Source of the DNA: DATBLQ01 sp036555325
GTDB taxonomy: Bacteria; Pseudomonadota; Alphaproteobacteria; Rhizobiales; Aestuariivirgaceae
Reading direction: 5' to 3'
Assembly: GCA_036555325.1 (NCBI GenBank)
Contig: DATBLQ010000080.1
Span: 1-11,362, forward strand
DNA: 11,362 nucleotides
Shown: positions 1 to 6,611 of the stretch, in pieces
Layout: each line of letters begins with the position of its first letter
How positions within the stretch are numbered: the stretch's first letter is position 1
Program-made: the position numbers and the translations under genes
Notes under the pieces: generated by a model
Told to the model about the DNA's origin: nothing
Databases searched by the model: none
The model's input: the letters and a program-made list of their open reading frames with translations, nothing else

Positions 1-1
1 G

Positions 2-70
2 TCCAAGGGCAGCATCGGGGAGCGTCGCAGGAAGGCCAAGCGCACCTCTAAAATCGCCATTGGGAACTAA
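2..70 (+). CDS. C-terminal tail of an unidentified protein (partial)
   Basis: An open frame enters from the left edge and ends at TAA 68-70, giving 22 residues rich in Arg and Lys (the tail reads ERRRKAKRTSKIAIGN). The other two forward frames look less protein-like, and one stops at 49-51. A basic tail of this kind could belong to a DNA- or RNA-binding protein, but it is too short to assign. That it is coding at all is an inference. Confidence 0.3.
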   Translation, partial: SKGSIGERRRKAKRTSKIAIGN

Positions 71-201
71 CAGTTTTTCTGCATGCATATTTTTGGATTC
101 CGTACAGAATACGATACTCGCGTAAGATAATATTCAATTGGACAGAAATGCCTGTTGGACGCCGAGCTACTCTACTCAGCGATGGGAGATGAGGATCAAC
201 C

Positions 202-504
202 ATGATGAAGCTGGTACAAATCACGCCATTGGATCGGAAGCCGCTCTATGGAGCGATGGTCAAGAAGGAGGCCGAAATTCGAAAGCGGCGGGCTGGAGCT
301 TTCAGCAGGGTGGGAACCAAGACGGCGAACAAAGCGAAATGGAAACATGTACGATTTAAGGGCTGGATCACACTGGAACGGGGGCGATCGGAGATCGTCA
401 CAGCCAAAGTGAGGTCCCCCGATTGGCAACTACTGGCAGCGTTTGTCGGATGGGTAGACCGGCATTTTGGCGATCAGGTTGAAGCGGTGACGATTCAGTT
501 TTGA
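202..504 (+). CDS. small basic protein of unknown function, 100 aa
   Basis: I do not recognise this family with certainty. The ATG at 202 has a GAGG ribosome site at 191-194, seven bases upstream, which supports this start; a second ATG follows directly. The protein has no signal peptide or membrane segment. The N-terminal half (residues 20-50) is strongly basic (KKEAEIRKRR, KAKWKHVRF). The C-terminal half (52-100) is better ordered, with alternating hydrophobic strand-like stretches around GWITLERG, an amphipathic segment DWQLLAAFVGWVDRHFG, and a final strand. This looks like a small alpha/beta fold of the kind common among rhizobial accessory hypothetical proteins, which is only an impression. 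It stands alone, 259 bp before the next gene. Confidence 0.65.
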   Translation: MMKLVQITPLDRKPLYGAMVKKEAEIRKRRAGAFSRVGTKTANKAKWKHVRFKGWITLERGRSEIVTAKVRSPDWQLLAAFVGWVDRHFGDQVEAVTIQF

Positions 505-763
505 TGATGGTCATCGACAAACGCTTCCGGAGCACGATGGCTTCCGAACCCTGCTGCGGATCGACCGGGGGGCGCCGTTCACCCGACGCGACCATGACTC
601 GGGCGGGTAATCGAAGAGGCGGTCTAAACAACAGGAGGCCTAATCGCGCACCTTGAATAATCTACGAGCTTCTACCTAATACTGTTATGCTCCGGATTGA
701 GCAGACGTCATTCAGAGGCTTGGTAATCCGTCTGCGCTTTCCAGGGTACTCTTCAGAGGAATC

Positions 764-1885
764 ATGCAAAACAGGGTCAACGTCGCTCTAGTTGGTCTAG
801 GTTTCGGTGCAGAGTTCATTCCGATCTACCAAAATCACCCGAATGCTCATCTCTACGCAATTTGTCAGAGAACCGAAGCCAAGCTCGATGCACTGGGGAA
901 AGCGTTCAGAATTGAGAAGCGCTATAGCAACTATGACGATCTCCTAAGAGATCCTCATGTTGATGCAGTTCACATCAACACGCCTATTCCTGACCATGCT
1001 TCTCAGTCAATCAAAGCTCTGAAAGCCGGCAAACACGTGGCCTGTACAGTGCCGATGGCAACGAGCATTGAAGACTGCAAGAAGATCGTGGATCTCGTAA
1101 CGGCGACCGGGCTGCGCTACATGATGATGGAAACCGTCGTCTATGCGCGGGAATATCTATTCATGAAGGAGTTGCTCGATGCAGGAAAGCTCGGGAAACT
1201 ACAATTCGTTCAGGCGAGCCATCAGCAAGACATGGATGGCTGGCCCAACTATTGGCCTGGTCTTCCGCCCATGTGGTACGCAACTCATTGCGTTGGACCA
1301 GTCGCGGGTCTCATTGCGAAGCCCGCGGAATATGTAAGCTGTTTTGGCAGTGGCACCATCCGGAAGGAGCTTGTTGCAAGATACAATAGTCCGTTTGCCG
1401 TCGAGACAGCTCATATTGGATTTCAAGACACTGATGTAAATGCGCGCATCATACGCAGCCTATTTGATACGGCACGGCAATATCGGGAAAGCATCGACGT
1501 CTATGGCAGTAAGATCTCTGTGGAGTGGCCGCTGGTCGAGCACGAGCCTTTGATCATGCACACCGCTAAGCGACCCGAGCTTAAGATCCCCAAACCGGTA
1601 AAAGCTCCTGATTACGCAAAGCGGCTACCGAAAAGCATACGGCAGTTCACAACGAAGGGTGTCTACGATCTTGGCAAGAAGACCCATCTGAGCTTCACGC
1701 AAGGTGCGGGGCATGGCGGGTCACATCCCCATCTCGCCCATGAGTTTCTAATGTCTTTAATCGAGGATCGAGAGCCATTCCCCAACGCAAAGCAATCGGC
1801 CAATTGGACCTGTGTTGGCCTGTGCGCGCACCGATCGGCTCTCAGGGGCGGAGCAATCGTAAAATTGCCTGCCTTCTCGATTTGA
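764..1885 (+). CDS. Gfo/Idh/MocA family NAD(P)-dependent oxidoreductase
   Basis: A 373-residue cytoplasmic protein of the usual family length. The N-terminal Rossmann fold carries the dinucleotide-binding motif GLGFGAEF (residues 11-18). Residues 69-92 (VHINTPIPDHA, then ALKAGKHV) match the fold's fourth and fifth strands. The C-terminal alpha/beta substrate domain begins near residue 122. Family members oxidise or reduce sugars, inositols and related polyols. At the site of the usual catalytic EKP motif this protein has CTVP (94-97), so the lysine is missing. A likely catalytic His is H175 (WYATHCVGP). A Gly/His-rich stretch (GAGHGGSHPHLAHEF, 314-328) may shape the active site. The start has AGAGGA at 755-760. 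The gene stands alone, with no sugar operon beside it, so the substrate is unknown. Confidence 0.9.
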   Translation: MQNRVNVALVGLGFGAEFIPIYQNHPNAHLYAICQRTEAKLDALGKAFRIEKRYSNYDDLLRDPHVDAVHINTPIPDHASQSIKALKAGKHVACTVPMATSIEDCKKIVDLVTATGLRYMMMETVVYAREYLFMKELLDAGKLGKLQFVQASHQQDMDGWPNYWPGLPPMWYATHCVGPVAGLIAKPAEYVSCFGSGTIRKELVARYNSPFAVETAHIGFQDTDVNARIIRSLFDTARQYRESIDVYGSKISVEWPLVEHEPLIMHTAKRPELKIPKPVKAPDYAKRLPKSIRQFTTKGVYDLGKKTHLSFTQGAGHGGSHPHLAHEFLMSLIEDREPFPNAKQSANWTCVGLCAHRSALRGGAIVKLPAFSI

Positions 1886-2009
1886 TTATTTGACCACCCA
1901 AGCCATGTGTTTCGACATCATTCCGCAATTGATGGTTTTTCTGATGGTGCAGGCGTCTTTCCCTGCGAACCCGCTATAGCTTTGGTTTTGTACACCCGCA
2001 CTGGCCTCA

Positions 2010-2370
2010 CAATCCAGGCTCGGGCAATCCCTCTAATCGCGCCGCGACGTTGACGCCATCGCCGTGAATGTCATCGCCATCAATGACAATATCCCCGACG
2101 TTGATACCTATGCGGAACTCAATCTGCCGGTCGTTGGCAATCCCCATTTGCTGTTCAATCATGCGCCGCTGAATACCGGCTGCACAACGCATCTACAGCG
2201 CTGGCACTGCACGAGTAATCCATCGCCCATCGTCTTGACGATGCGCCCGTGGTGTTCAAGGAGTTTGGGATCAATCAGTGTACGGCGCGGGTGCTTCAGT
2301 CGGGTAAGCGTTCCCTCTTCATCAATTCCGATCAACCGGCTGTAGCCTGCAATTTCCGCTGGGAGACCTT
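2010..2370 (-). pseudogene. remnant of a class III adenylate/guanylate cyclase N-terminal domain
   Basis: Read on the minus strand, this stretch encodes the cyclase catalytic domain in two frames. The first part (about 2370 down to 2216) matches residues 15-65 of the intact cyclase encoded at 8336-6612, with 43 of 51 residues identical by hand count. The second part (about 2190 to 2013) matches residues 73-132, with 49 of 60 identical. Between them the DNA is 7 bases shorter than the intact gene, around 2186-2215, which shifts the frame. The first metal-binding Asp is replaced by Glu (AEIAGYSR against ADVAGYSR). Nothing remains of the TolB-like or TPR parts, and the match ends at LEGLPEPG. 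The divergence suggests a decayed paralogue rather than a fresh copy of the neighbouring gene. It lies between two forward genes. Confidence 0.88.
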
Positions 2371-2481
2371 TGACGGCAAAGGCGACTTTTGGTTTGCGCC
2401 ATAACGACAAATGCGGCAATTTGTTAAATCAACAAGCACAAGATCCTGCACAACAATCACAATTGCAACTAACACTCCTAA

Positions 2482-3720
2482 ATGGCTGCATCCGAAACGG
2501 ACAATCTATATGCCTGGTTGCGGCTTGCAGTTTCGCTGGCACTTGCAATTATCGGCGGTATCGGAGCCTGGGCATCCGTCGTAGCACTGCCAGCCATCCA
2601 GGTTGAATTTGGAATCGACCGAGCAGGCGCATCTTTACCCTACACCGTAACGATGATTGGCTTCGCGATCGGTGGAATGATCATGGGGCGGTTTGCTGAC
2701 CGCCGGGGTATAGCCGCACCGCTTTTGATCGGTGCATTTTCCCTGGGAGCCGGCTTCATTCTCGCCGGGCTTGTCGGAAGCTACATTCAATTCTTGATCG
2801 TGCAATTCCTATTGATTGGCCTCTTTGGGAGTTCTGCTACCCTGGGGCCACTCATAGCCGATGTCTCGCAGTGGTTTCTCAGGAGACGTGGTATAGCGGT
2901 TGCCATCGTTGCGAGTGGCAACTATCTCGCTGGAACCATATGGCCGCCCTTTCTGCAGCAAGCGATATCCGCCTATGGCTGGCGCGCCACCTTCATTGCT
3001 ATGGGCGTGCTGTGTATCGGGACAATGGTTCCGTTGGCCTTGTTGGTAAGCAGGCGCCCTGTTTATCAAGATCGAGCAAGTCCTGCCAACAAGCATTCGG
3101 GAGCACAGGGATTATTGGAGCGTCCGGCTTTTCTTCAGCCGCTACTGGTTCTTGCCGGGCTCGCCTGTTGCGTGGCTATGTCCATGCCCCAGGTTCACAT
3201 CGTCGCATATTGCGGGGATCTCGGATATGGGCCGGCGCGTGGGGCTGAAATGTTATCCCTGATGCTGGGATGTGGCGTCATTAGTAGACTGGCCTGTGGC
3301 GCCATTGCGGACCGTATTGGCGGCACTAAAACGCTAATTGCTGGCTCGTTGCTCCAATGTCTTGCCTTGCTGTTTTATATACCCTTCGACGGTCTAGCGT
3401 CGCTTTACATCGTTTCGGCTTTCTTTGGCCTTGCACAGGGTGGGATCGTGCCAAGCTATGCTTTGATCATCCGAGATTACTTTCCAGCCAGAGAAGCCGG
3501 GTTTCGCATCAGTTTGGTGTTAACAGCGACCGTACTTGGCATGGCGCTGGGTGGATGGATGTCGGGTGAAATATTTGACCTAACCGGTTCTTATCAGGCG
3601 GCGTTCTTCAACGGAATTCTGTGGAATTTGCTTAATCTGGCCATAGCGGTTTGGCTTGTATCCCGCCGTACACCGCGGATCAGGCGAATTGAAACCGCTC
3701 CAGTGATAGCAAGCGACTGA
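2482..3720 (+). CDS. MFS transporter, monocarboxylate-porter-like
   Basis: A 412-residue inner-membrane protein with about 12 hydrophobic helices in two six-helix halves. They are joined by a charged loop at about residues 190-218 (RRPVYQDRASPANKHSGAQG). The MFS motif A appears in the loop between helices 2 and 3 as GRFADRRG (69-76), and a second copy in the C-terminal half as GAIADRIGG (273-281). The stretch WFLRRRGIAVAIVASGNYLAG (131-151) resembles the helix 4-5 region of monocarboxylate and oxalate/formate-type porters, so a small organic anion is the likely substrate; this is an inference. An in-frame TAA (2479-2481) lies directly before the ATG, so the start cannot be further upstream. 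No Shine-Dalgarno sequence is visible there. No catabolic gene is adjacent to narrow the substrate. Confidence 0.9.
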   Translation: MAASETDNLYAWLRLAVSLALAIIGGIGAWASVVALPAIQVEFGIDRAGASLPYTVTMIGFAIGGMIMGRFADRRGIAAPLLIGAFSLGAGFILAGLVGSYIQFLIVQFLLIGLFGSSATLGPLIADVSQWFLRRRGIAVAIVASGNYLAGTIWPPFLQQAISAYGWRATFIAMGVLCIGTMVPLALLVSRRPVYQDRASPANKHSGAQGLLERPAFLQPLLVLAGLACCVAMSMPQVHIVAYCGDLGYGPARGAEMLSLMLGCGVISRLACGAIADRIGGTKTLIAGSLLQCLALLFYIPFDGLASLYIVSAFFGLAQGGIVPSYALIIRDYFPAREAGFRISLVLTATVLGMALGGWMSGEIFDLTGSYQAAFFNGILWNLLNLAIAVWLVSRRTPRIRRIETAPVIASD

Positions 3721-3980
3721 CAAGGCCAAACGACGTTCTAAACCATCTTGAGCCTTCGCTCGTGAGAAGCGATGGTGTCTAGACAAAAAGCCCGACCGCT
3801 GGTTGGCGAGGGAACCGTTCAAGGATTCCGCCGATGCCATGCATCTAATCGAATGCTTGACCCTGGTTGGCTTGCCCAAATGACCTTCCCTCTTGGGCCA
3901 TACACCAAGACGATACCCCATTCTACTTCCTTGCTGGGCTGTCTCCATGGCCATACACTGCTACCAGTCAGATCTATGGC

Positions 3981-3986
3981 GGAGGG
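3981..3986 (+). promoter_or_regulatory. ribosome binding site that sets the GFA-protein start
   Basis: GGAGGG lies seven bases before the GTG at 3994. The in-frame ATG at 3976, and the longer frame reaching back to 3772, have no comparable site, and the residues they would add do not resemble the family. This decides for the GTG start. Confidence 0.65.
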
Positions 3987-3993
3987 CGGAAAA

Positions 3994-4425
3994 GTGAGTG
4001 CAACCTATTCGGGGCAATGCTTCTGCGGCGCAGTAGCCCTTGCTGTCACAGGGGAGCCTGTCGCAATGGGCTATTGTCATTGCAGTTCGTGCCGATCGTG
4101 GTCTGCCGGGCCGGTGAATGCGTTCTCTCTATGGCCGCCAGAGGCCGTTAAGATTACAAAGGGTGCCGATCAGATCGGCAGTTATCAGAAGACGCCGCTC
4201 AGCCTTCGGAAATGGTGCAAGAAATGCGGTGGTCATCTGCTCACCGAGCATCAGCCCTGGAAACTCGTCGACGTCTATGCGGCTGTCATACCTGATTTGC
4301 CATTCAAGGCGGCAGTTCATGTGAATTACAGAGACACAGTCTTGCCGATGAGGGATGGGCTGCCAAAGCAGAAAGACTTCCCCAAGGAAATGGGTGGATC
4401 AGGCGTGCTCGTTTCAGAAGACTGA
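3994..4425 (+). CDS. GFA family (glutathione-dependent formaldehyde-activating enzyme/CENP-V) zinc-binding protein
   Basis: A 143-residue protein, the normal length for the family, when started at GTG 3994 (strong ribosome site at 3981-3986). The complete set of zinc-ligand cysteines is present: C9 and C11 in GQCFCGAV, C28, C30 and C33 in YCHCSSCR, and C75 and C78 in WCKKCGGH. The fold is a small beta protein holding zinc ions. The founding member speeds the addition of formaldehyde to glutathione, but most bacterial homologues have no proven activity, so the family name should not be read as a function here. The open frame extends upstream to 3772, but that extension is not family-like. The gene stands alone and converges on the oxidoreductase remnant just downstream. 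Confidence 0.88.
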   Translation: MSATYSGQCFCGAVALAVTGEPVAMGYCHCSSCRSWSAGPVNAFSLWPPEAVKITKGADQIGSYQKTPLSLRKWCKKCGGHLLTEHQPWKLVDVYAAVIPDLPFKAAVHVNYRDTVLPMRDGLPKQKDFPKEMGGSGVLVSED

Positions 4426-4442
4426 TCCATTTCGATCACCGC

Positions 4443-4589
4443 TGGCCGAATGTTCTGGTTGACGCGGAAGAGATTGTCCGGGTCATATTTCTTCTTGAGT
4501 GCCACGAGGCGCTTGTAGTTATCACCATAGGTCGCCTTGACCCGCGCCTTGCCCTCGTCGTCCATCATGAAGTTGACGTAGGCGTAATC
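4443..4589 (-). pseudogene. C-terminal stub of a berberine-bridge-type FAD-linked oxidase
   Basis: On the minus strand this encodes DYAYVNFMMDDEG and then ATYGDNYKRLVALKKKYDP followed by DNLFRVNQNIRP. That is the hallmark C-terminal BBE segment of FAD-binding PCMH-type oxidases, which normally ends at or near this NQN motif. Such proteins usually have about 450-500 residues, so the FAD domain and nearly all the substrate domain are gone. In the same frame upstream, a TGA lies at about 4608-4610, and the adjacent residues no longer match the family. The frame also runs on past the normal end into the tail of the convergent GFA gene. It is therefore a deletion remnant and not expected to make an enzyme. 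Confidence 0.8.
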
Positions 4590-4955
4590 GATCGTTCGGC
4601 GTCGAGGCTCTCATAGCGGGCCAGCCGCTTGCCAACTTTCGCTCACCCAGTTCAGCGACATAAGTAGCATGAACACTATCTTCATCTTCTCTTAGCAGAG
4701 AGAAAGAGGCTACTAGCCCTTCGGCGATGTGTGAGTTGCATGATTGCGAACTCTAGCTAGTCCGGGCCCCAGGGGACAATTCCTCGCGGGCGCGTAGACG
4801 AGCCATCGCACAACTAGAAAATCCTAGCAAATAGGCGTAGATAGGCCACTTATTGATCGCGCCAGGCAAGCGCAGCGCCGGTCCGATGGTCTATTCGATG
4901 ATGGTCACCAGGCCAATGTGCTATGGTCAGGCCACCTCAAATGATCGAGGTCTCG
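4590..4955. other. stretch without a recognisable gene
   Basis: Between the oxidase stub and the GYD-protein start I see no convincing coding frame, RNA gene or insertion-sequence end. The part nearest 4590 may be further decayed sequence of the oxidase gene (minus strand, around VGKRLARYESL at about 4600-4635, in a different frame from the stub). A short imperfect hairpin at about 4683-4702 (TTCTCT TAGC AGAGAG) has no T-run and is probably incidental. The promoter of the GYD gene should lie here, but no clear -35/-10 pair stands out. Confidence 0.4.
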
Positions 4956-5297
4956 ATGGAAATCAGTATGCCAAGGCTCATTACACGCGGACGTTTGACA
5001 CAGGACTATGCGAAAAGGCTCGTAGGATCGCCGGAGGACCGCGAACCTGCGGTGCGGAAGCTGGTGGAGGCTTCGGGCGGAAAACTGATCAGTCTTTATT
5101 TTACGACGGGCGATTCCGACTTCATGCTCATTACCGAGGGAGAAACAGAATCTACTATTGCGGCGTTGTTAGCGACGGCTGCAAAGGGGATGGTTTCAGA
5201 CGTGACCACGGTGCGGGCGTGGACAGCTGCCGAGTTCAAGGCGGTAGCCGACAAGGCTGCCAAATTGGCTGACGCTTATCGGCCGCCAGGGAAATAG
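4956..5297 (+). CDS. GYD domain-containing protein
   Basis: A 113-residue soluble protein with one GYD domain (pfam GYD), a small ferredoxin-like alpha/beta fold found in many soil bacteria with no established biochemical role. The match runs from PRLITRGRLTQDYAKRLV, through VRKLVEASGGKLISLYFTTGDSDFMLI (the region that names the family, here with TTGDSDF), to SDVTTVRAWTAAEF. Three in-frame ATGs compete: 4923, 4956 and 4968. The one at 4956 has GAGG five bases upstream (4947-4950). The one at 4968 gives the most family-like N-terminus (MPRL). The one at 4923 has no ribosome site. A start at 4956 or 4968 is preferred. The last 20 residues are Ala/Lys-rich and lie beyond the core domain. Confidence 0.82.
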   Translation: MEISMPRLITRGRLTQDYAKRLVGSPEDREPAVRKLVEASGGKLISLYFTTGDSDFMLITEGETESTIAALLATAAKGMVSDVTTVRAWTAAEFKAVADKAAKLADAYRPPGK

Positions 5298-5299
5298 GC

Positions 5300-5326
5300 A
5301 CCCCCGTTACTCCGTACTCCGGGGGT
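5300..5326 (+). terminator. GC-rich inverted repeat after the GYD gene, possible terminator
   Basis: ACCCCCG (5300-5306) and CGGGGGT (5320-5326) can pair as a 7-bp stem with a 13-base loop, starting three bases after the GYD stop codon. The position fits a transcription end between this gene and the Sel1-repeat gene. There is no T-run after the stem, so intrinsic termination is doubtful. It could instead stabilise the mRNA end. Confidence 0.35.
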
Positions 5327-5415
5327 AAGCTCACTCGCTTCGTTAAACGCAGGAACCTATTTTATCGCATGCGCCTGCCTGGTTAGCTCAGACAGCAGCA
5401 AGGGACGCTAAACTT

Positions 5416-6159
5416 ATGCAACCGCGATTGTGGATGGCAACATGGGGACTGGTTTTTTGCCTTATTGGCGAGCCATTGATGGCCGGATCGTTCGAGGACG
5501 GTCTGGCTGCTCAAAAAAGGGGCGATTACACAACTGCGCTGCTCATTTGGAAGCATCTGGCGGAACAGGGTAGTGGGGCTGCACAGTACAACCTTGCCCT
5601 GATGTATTCTAATGGACAGGGACTAGCGAAGAATGATGCTGAGGCATTGAAATGGTATCGCAGAGCCGCAGGCGGCGGCCACGCTCCTGCGCAGGTGCAC
5701 CTCGGCGCGATGTACGACAAAGGCCTAGGTGTACCGCGGAATTTCGCTTTGGCGATGAAGTGGTATCGGTTGGCTGCCGGACAGGGTGATGCCACAGCGC
5801 AGACCATTCTGGCAGAGATATATGACAGCGGCCGGGAGGTTCCCCAGAACTTCTGGCAGGCGGTGAAGTGGTACCAACTCGCTGCGGAGCAGGGTGTAGT
5901 CGTCGCTCAGCGCAATCTCGGGCTCATGTTTAAGGAAGGGCGCGGAGTGCCCAAAGATTATGTCCAGGCGTACAAATGGTTCAGCCTAGCCAATGCTGCG
6001 GGTGACTTAGAAGCCGCAAAGAACCGCGACTTGATCGGCGAACGGATGACCCGGGATCAATTGGACCAAGCCCAGAAGGTCGCGAAGGATTGGATGCTCG
6101 CCAAAATCCTGGAGAAAGCAGCGAAATGTCGGGCCGCGGGGTCGCAGGTCTGCAATTGA
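5416..6159 (+). CDS. secreted Sel1-repeat (SLR/TPR-like) protein
   Basis: A 247-residue protein with a likely Sec signal peptide (MQPRLWMATWGLVFCLIGEP, then LMAG; cleavage near residue 23-24), so it should act in the periplasm or outside the cell. The mature part is a stack of Sel1-like repeats with an exact 36-residue spacing: AAQYNL at 55, PAQVHL at 91, TAQTIL at 127 and VAQRNL at 163. Each is followed by an LxxMY/IY-type turn, a short Gly-rich loop (such as GQGLAKN, GLGVPRN, GRGVPKD) and an AxKWYxxAA helix. A half repeat (FEDGLAAQKRGDYTTALLIW, 26-45) precedes them, and the last 60 residues form a charged helix ending in a two-cysteine tail (C238, C246). Such repeats bind partner proteins, which cannot be named here. 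A weak AAGGGA lies about 12 bases before the ATG. Confidence 0.9.
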   Translation: MQPRLWMATWGLVFCLIGEPLMAGSFEDGLAAQKRGDYTTALLIWKHLAEQGSGAAQYNLALMYSNGQGLAKNDAEALKWYRRAAGGGHAPAQVHLGAMYDKGLGVPRNFALAMKWYRLAAGQGDATAQTILAEIYDSGREVPQNFWQAVKWYQLAAEQGVVVAQRNLGLMFKEGRGVPKDYVQAYKWFSLANAAGDLEAAKNRDLIGERMTRDQLDQAQKVAKDWMLAKILEKAAKCRAAGSQVCN

Positions 6160-6234
6160 CCAATCATATAGGGGGGTGCCCATGGGTTACTACAACTTGG
6201 GTATCTACTCGCGCAGGATAACGACTGGATCACG

Positions 6235-6597
6235 GTGCGCACCCCATTCATTAGCCTGTTGGTCTGCTTATGTGTTGTACCGTGCATATCACACGCCGCG
6301 GCTATTCACGATGCTGCCAAGAAAGGCGATGTTGCCGCTATTTCGGCTGCTTTGGAGGCAGGCGCCAACATCAACAAAAGCGCTGCTGACTTTCAAATGC
6401 TGTTCAGATCAGGACTGCGGGTCACTGGGTTGACCACTACTCGGTGTCAGTCAGTCGGCAAATCGGATACGCAATCCAAATTGAACACAGCAACCGCGGC
6501 GATACGAATACGTTGCTGGTGTTTCGACAGAACAGGGGCGGCAATTAGTCGATTTGTGCGGAGGCAGTGGTTGGGAATGGATGACGGTGTTAGCTAG
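6235..6597 (+). pseudogene. broken ankyrin-repeat secreted protein (head only, then frame-disrupted)
   Basis: Starting at GTG 6235, the frame encodes a clean signal peptide (MRTPFISLLVCLCVVPCISHA) and the first ankyrin repeat (AIHDAAKKGDVAAISAALEA, then GANIN), the usual beginning of small periplasmic ankyrin proteins. After about residue 48 the ankyrin pattern is lost and the sequence becomes Arg- and Thr-rich and unlike protein families. In the next frame, 6390-6548 gives a better-looking peptide (GHWVDHYSVSVSRQIGYAIQ, then IEHSNRGDTNTLLVFRQ). A third frame, about 6533-6600, gives GRQLVDLCGGSGWEWMTVLA. The intact protein should be at least twice as long with several repeats. The best reading is a deletion and fusion with an unrelated decayed gene. 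It follows the Sel1 gene by 75 bp. Confidence 0.55.
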
Positions 6598-6611
6598 GTG
6601 TTCAAGCAAGT

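Noticed and set aside
398..631. A minus-strand 77-codon frame around the end of the first small gene
   Set aside because: It is Pro/Arg-rich without domain pattern and runs antisense to the likelier forward gene.
653..682. TTGAAT and TAATAC 18 bases apart, a possible promoter for the oxidoreductase gene
   Set aside because: The match to the sigma-70 consensus is weak, especially at -10, and alphaproteobacterial promoters are too loose to call this from sequence alone.
3580..3954. A 124-codon open frame on the minus strand overlapping the end of the MFS gene
   Set aside because: Its sequence is low in family-like pattern, half of it is antisense to the clear MFS reading frame, and no ribosome site is convincing. 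It is best explained as chance.
4853..5272. A 139-codon forward frame across the GYD gene
   Set aside because: It is a different frame over the same DNA. The GYD frame matches a known domain, while this one is Gly/Arg/Cys-rich and matches nothing.
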